Positions 61,608-64,000 of a stretch of DNA of 64,000 nucleotides are shown one piece after another (the stretch's first letter is position 1; each line of letters opens with the position of its first letter). Position numbers and translations under genes: made by a program. The stretch is from the NCBI GenBank assembly GCA_038501195.1, contig JBBPUQ010000002.1, positions 496,001-560,000 on the forward strand. The letters are read 5' to 3'. The notes under the pieces were generated by a model that ran no database searches, was not told the DNA's origin, and saw only the letters and a program-made list of their open reading frames with translations. The stretch is from Nemania diffusa. Lineage: Eukaryota; Ascomycota; Sordariomycetes; Xylariales; Xylariaceae.

Positions 61608-63948
61608 AAGTCTTTGGAAGAGCTTTTGTAACTACTTGTCAGGTCTCCGAAGTGCGGTGTGTGCTATTCACACGTTCCGTTTTAATATAACTATCCTATC
61701 CTGTCTGGCTACGTATCCCTTGTCATAGGACAATGTTGTAGCAAGTTGAGCCTGTTTTCTGAGATGTTGTATGATCCGTTCGTAGTTATAAGATTTGGAA
61801 AAAATGCTGCTGTCATGTTCGGTGAGGTCCTATACAGAACACTATAGTAGAAGACTTCTTGTAATATTAATTGAACATGTTATGGCCAGCTAGTAAGAGA
61901 AGCGAAACTACTACCTGTCATATTCTAGGTTGCCCATAGGGTGATAGAAACCTAAACGAATCGGTCTGCGATTTAGGCCGAAAATAATGATGCAGACTTA
62001 GCATCGATAGTGAAGATTGTAAACCTATTTTGATTAGATTTTGGTTCCCAACTCTCTGAAGTAGTAGTTACGTAGTAAGGATAGTCAACGGTAACAATAC
62101 GTCATCATTCATGTTGGCGGCTAGTAAAACAGTGCGGGCGACATAGCTACAAGTGGTACAGGCTGATTAGCTAAGTCAGATGGAGTCTGAAATTTTCCTA
62201 TATATTTAGCTAATAGTCTAGAAGCGTAGATTTCTAGAGGGCAGTTTACAAGGTCTACTAGCCCAAAGTGGTCAGTAACACCAAAAATACGCGATTGTTT
62301 TTCCCAAGCTGCCTGCCTTTTTCTCTTTAAATCTCTAGAAGTAATTGAGATAGCAGTGGTCAGCCCTCTAGAGTACGGTATAGGTGTTTTGCCTCATTCT
62401 GTTTCAGTAAAGCATTTCCACTCATTCTCGTCGCAATAGCTATAAAAGGGACGTTAGGAGAGGTGCCAGGCTTTATAATCAGTAGATGACTTGAATCTGC
62501 TAGGAACTTTACTTGTAGAGTGAGTGGGAGGCTTAGTTGCAGCTAGGAATGAGGGTACAGTATAGAGCTCGATAGATCGATCAAGTAATTCCTGCCGCTC
62601 GGGCAAGTAAGTGCATCAGCCACTCTACAACCTGTTAAGTAGAGGTGCCGAAAATGCACCGAAAGGGATGGAATTTACAGATATCATCACGAGTGACCAG
62701 AAAAACTTGCACTGTTTGCGCGCCAGAAGCTCCCTCTCGTGTCTCGTATGATATCCTCTCGTCTTGCTATAAACCATTCTGTCCTATGTTACTATTACTA
62801 GTGGTATGTCGATTCTTTCTCACTTATTGGACAAGGTCTAGAAAATTCACTCAGTTTTTCGCTTCGCTGGTGAATTCATAACATAGCAACCCAGAGCATG
62901 TCTTGGATCTAATATTAGATGTACCACCCCCTTTTACCTTAGCTGTGACATATGCCCTCTCGTGTCATGTAGGCCCTCGCGGGTCAGCATAAATACGGTC
63001 TCGCGTGAACCAATGACTCCTCTACTTTCCATTGCTGAAACTTCATTAAGATTGTTAAAGCGGCTACAATATTTTAGGGGCCGCTAAAATCACAAAAACG
63101 AACGAACCAGGCCTTGTGATAACTACCCCGAAAATCCCGTACGATATACAGTAGCTTTTATGTTTCGTAAATAGCCCGTCAATAAAACATAATACGCTTG
63201 TCTAATTAAAAATAATAATTGCGCTCCTAGTGTATTAGCATCGAAAGAAGTGGTTAAGCCTAAACAGTTAGCCTTGCCTACCTACACCTGCCATACTTCA
63301 TGGCTAACTCTTGGCTTACCCGTGTTATTTTCCATAATTCAGATTGTAGTACGATAAAACTATATGCTTACGGTTGAATTTATAAACCTTTCTTATCGTA
63401 TTTTGTTTTGGTTTTCATCTTTATTTTTTCATAGTCATGACTATTTTACTGATCACGAAGGGGTCGAGAAGAACTTTTCAAAAAATGGCAGATATATCTC
63501 TGTCTGCTCAAGTGCTGTCACCATTGTTTCACCATTTATAATCGTATTACAGTATTCATTTCTTGTGGTCTCGAGAACAACTGTGCAATCTTTTACAAAA
63601 ACATCGGACAGAACTCGTCGCAGCAAACTATTCATTCGTTGTAGTACTGTTAGCAAACAAAATACACAAGAATACAACAATTCTGAGCGGCAAGACCGTC
63701 CTTGCTTTTCTATATAATGTAGTGTTTTCTCCAGCAAAGCTATGGTTGAATCTTTCAATTCTGTATCCAAATCATCACTTCATGCGATACAACTCTTTCT
63801 ACCAATCCAGCAGTCTACTCCATACACCGTTCCGCCGATTAAAATATTCTCATACAACTCCGTGGCAGCCTCTGACCTCCAAGGCCTATACTTTCAACGC
63901 TTCCGTAGTTCAGTATTAAAGCTTACTGAGGCTGAACTATTTGCAACC
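61608..63948. other. Intergenic region near right edge
   Basis: 2.3 kb without a gene I can support. GATAACTACCCC at 63118-63129 repeats the first part of the transposon inverted repeat, and 62925-63005 has CCCTCGCGGG-type motifs, so a further eroded transposon fragment is possible. Open frames on both strands at 63364-63770 overlap each other and show no domain. Confidence 0.4.
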
Positions 63949-64000
63949 ATGCCTTCCAACAAGCAGAAATCTGGCAAACTAGATAAAAAGGAAAGGAAAG
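63949..64000 (+). CDS. Start of a lysine-rich protein gene, cut by window edge
   Basis: An ATG in good context (GCAACCATGCC) opens MPSNKQKSGKLDKKERK and runs off the window after 17 codons. Half the residues visible are Lys, Arg, Asp or Glu. It might be another small basic protein, but it lacks the 17-nt first exon of the pair at 9571 and 28875. Too short for assignment. Confidence 0.4.
   Translation, partial: MPSNKQKSGKLDKKERK

Noticed and set aside
63364..63770. Overlapping frames on both strands near the right edge
   Set aside because: The minus frame has no ATG in good context and neither has a domain. They may be an eroded gene, but evidence is insufficient.

Overview
The window looks like nuclear DNA of a filamentous ascomycete (Pezizomycotina, perhaps Sordariomycetes). 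Evidence: short 50-190 bp introns with GTAAGT/GTGAGT-type donors and CTRAY branch points, lineage-typical families (HET, Clr5, NRPS-like reductase, type I metacaspase, Dal5-like MFS), and gene-rich DNA broken by blocks of nearly pure A+T that fit repeat-induced point mutation (RIP). All assignments are by reading the sequence; no database search was run.

Left arm (1-13.4 kb): a cyclase/kynurenine-formamidase-like hydrolase (-) and a Baeyer-Villiger monooxygenase (+) are divergent and may form a catabolic pair. Then come a Clr5-domain protein (-), a tiny lysine-rich protein (+) and a single-pass membrane glycoprotein (-).

First RIP block (13.47-27.57 kb): I resolve this as two nested LTR retrotransposons. 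The outer one has 343-bp LTRs and target duplication AATAA. An 8.17-kb element with 392-bp LTRs and target duplication AGTTA/AATTA sits inside it. Both are coding-dead. The outer interior is visibly more eroded than the inner one, as the insertion order predicts.

Middle arm (27.6-51.9 kb): a paralogue of the tiny lysine-rich protein (same 17-nt first exon and intron phase), a HET-domain protein, a 617-bp hAT-type MITE (8-bp target duplication), a secreted probably GPI-anchored protein, a multi-pass membrane protein with a GC-AG intron, a WW-domain protein, a type I metacaspase, and a divergent pair of MFS transporter and A-T-R NRPS-like reductase. That last pair resembles a minimal secondary-metabolite locus: the reductase would activate and reduce a carboxylic acid and the transporter would move substrate or product.

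Right arm (51.9-64 kb): a third RIPed LTR element (141-bp LTRs, target duplication GCTAG) starts 110 bp after the reductase stop codon. A 1,936-bp Tc1/mariner-type element follows (41-bp inverted repeats, TA duplication, RIPed core). The rest is mostly non-coding, with a lysine-rich reading frame starting at the window edge.

Exon joins were chosen by hand so that frame, splice signals and family-like protein sequence agree; they are strong for most genes but unconfirmed by transcripts.
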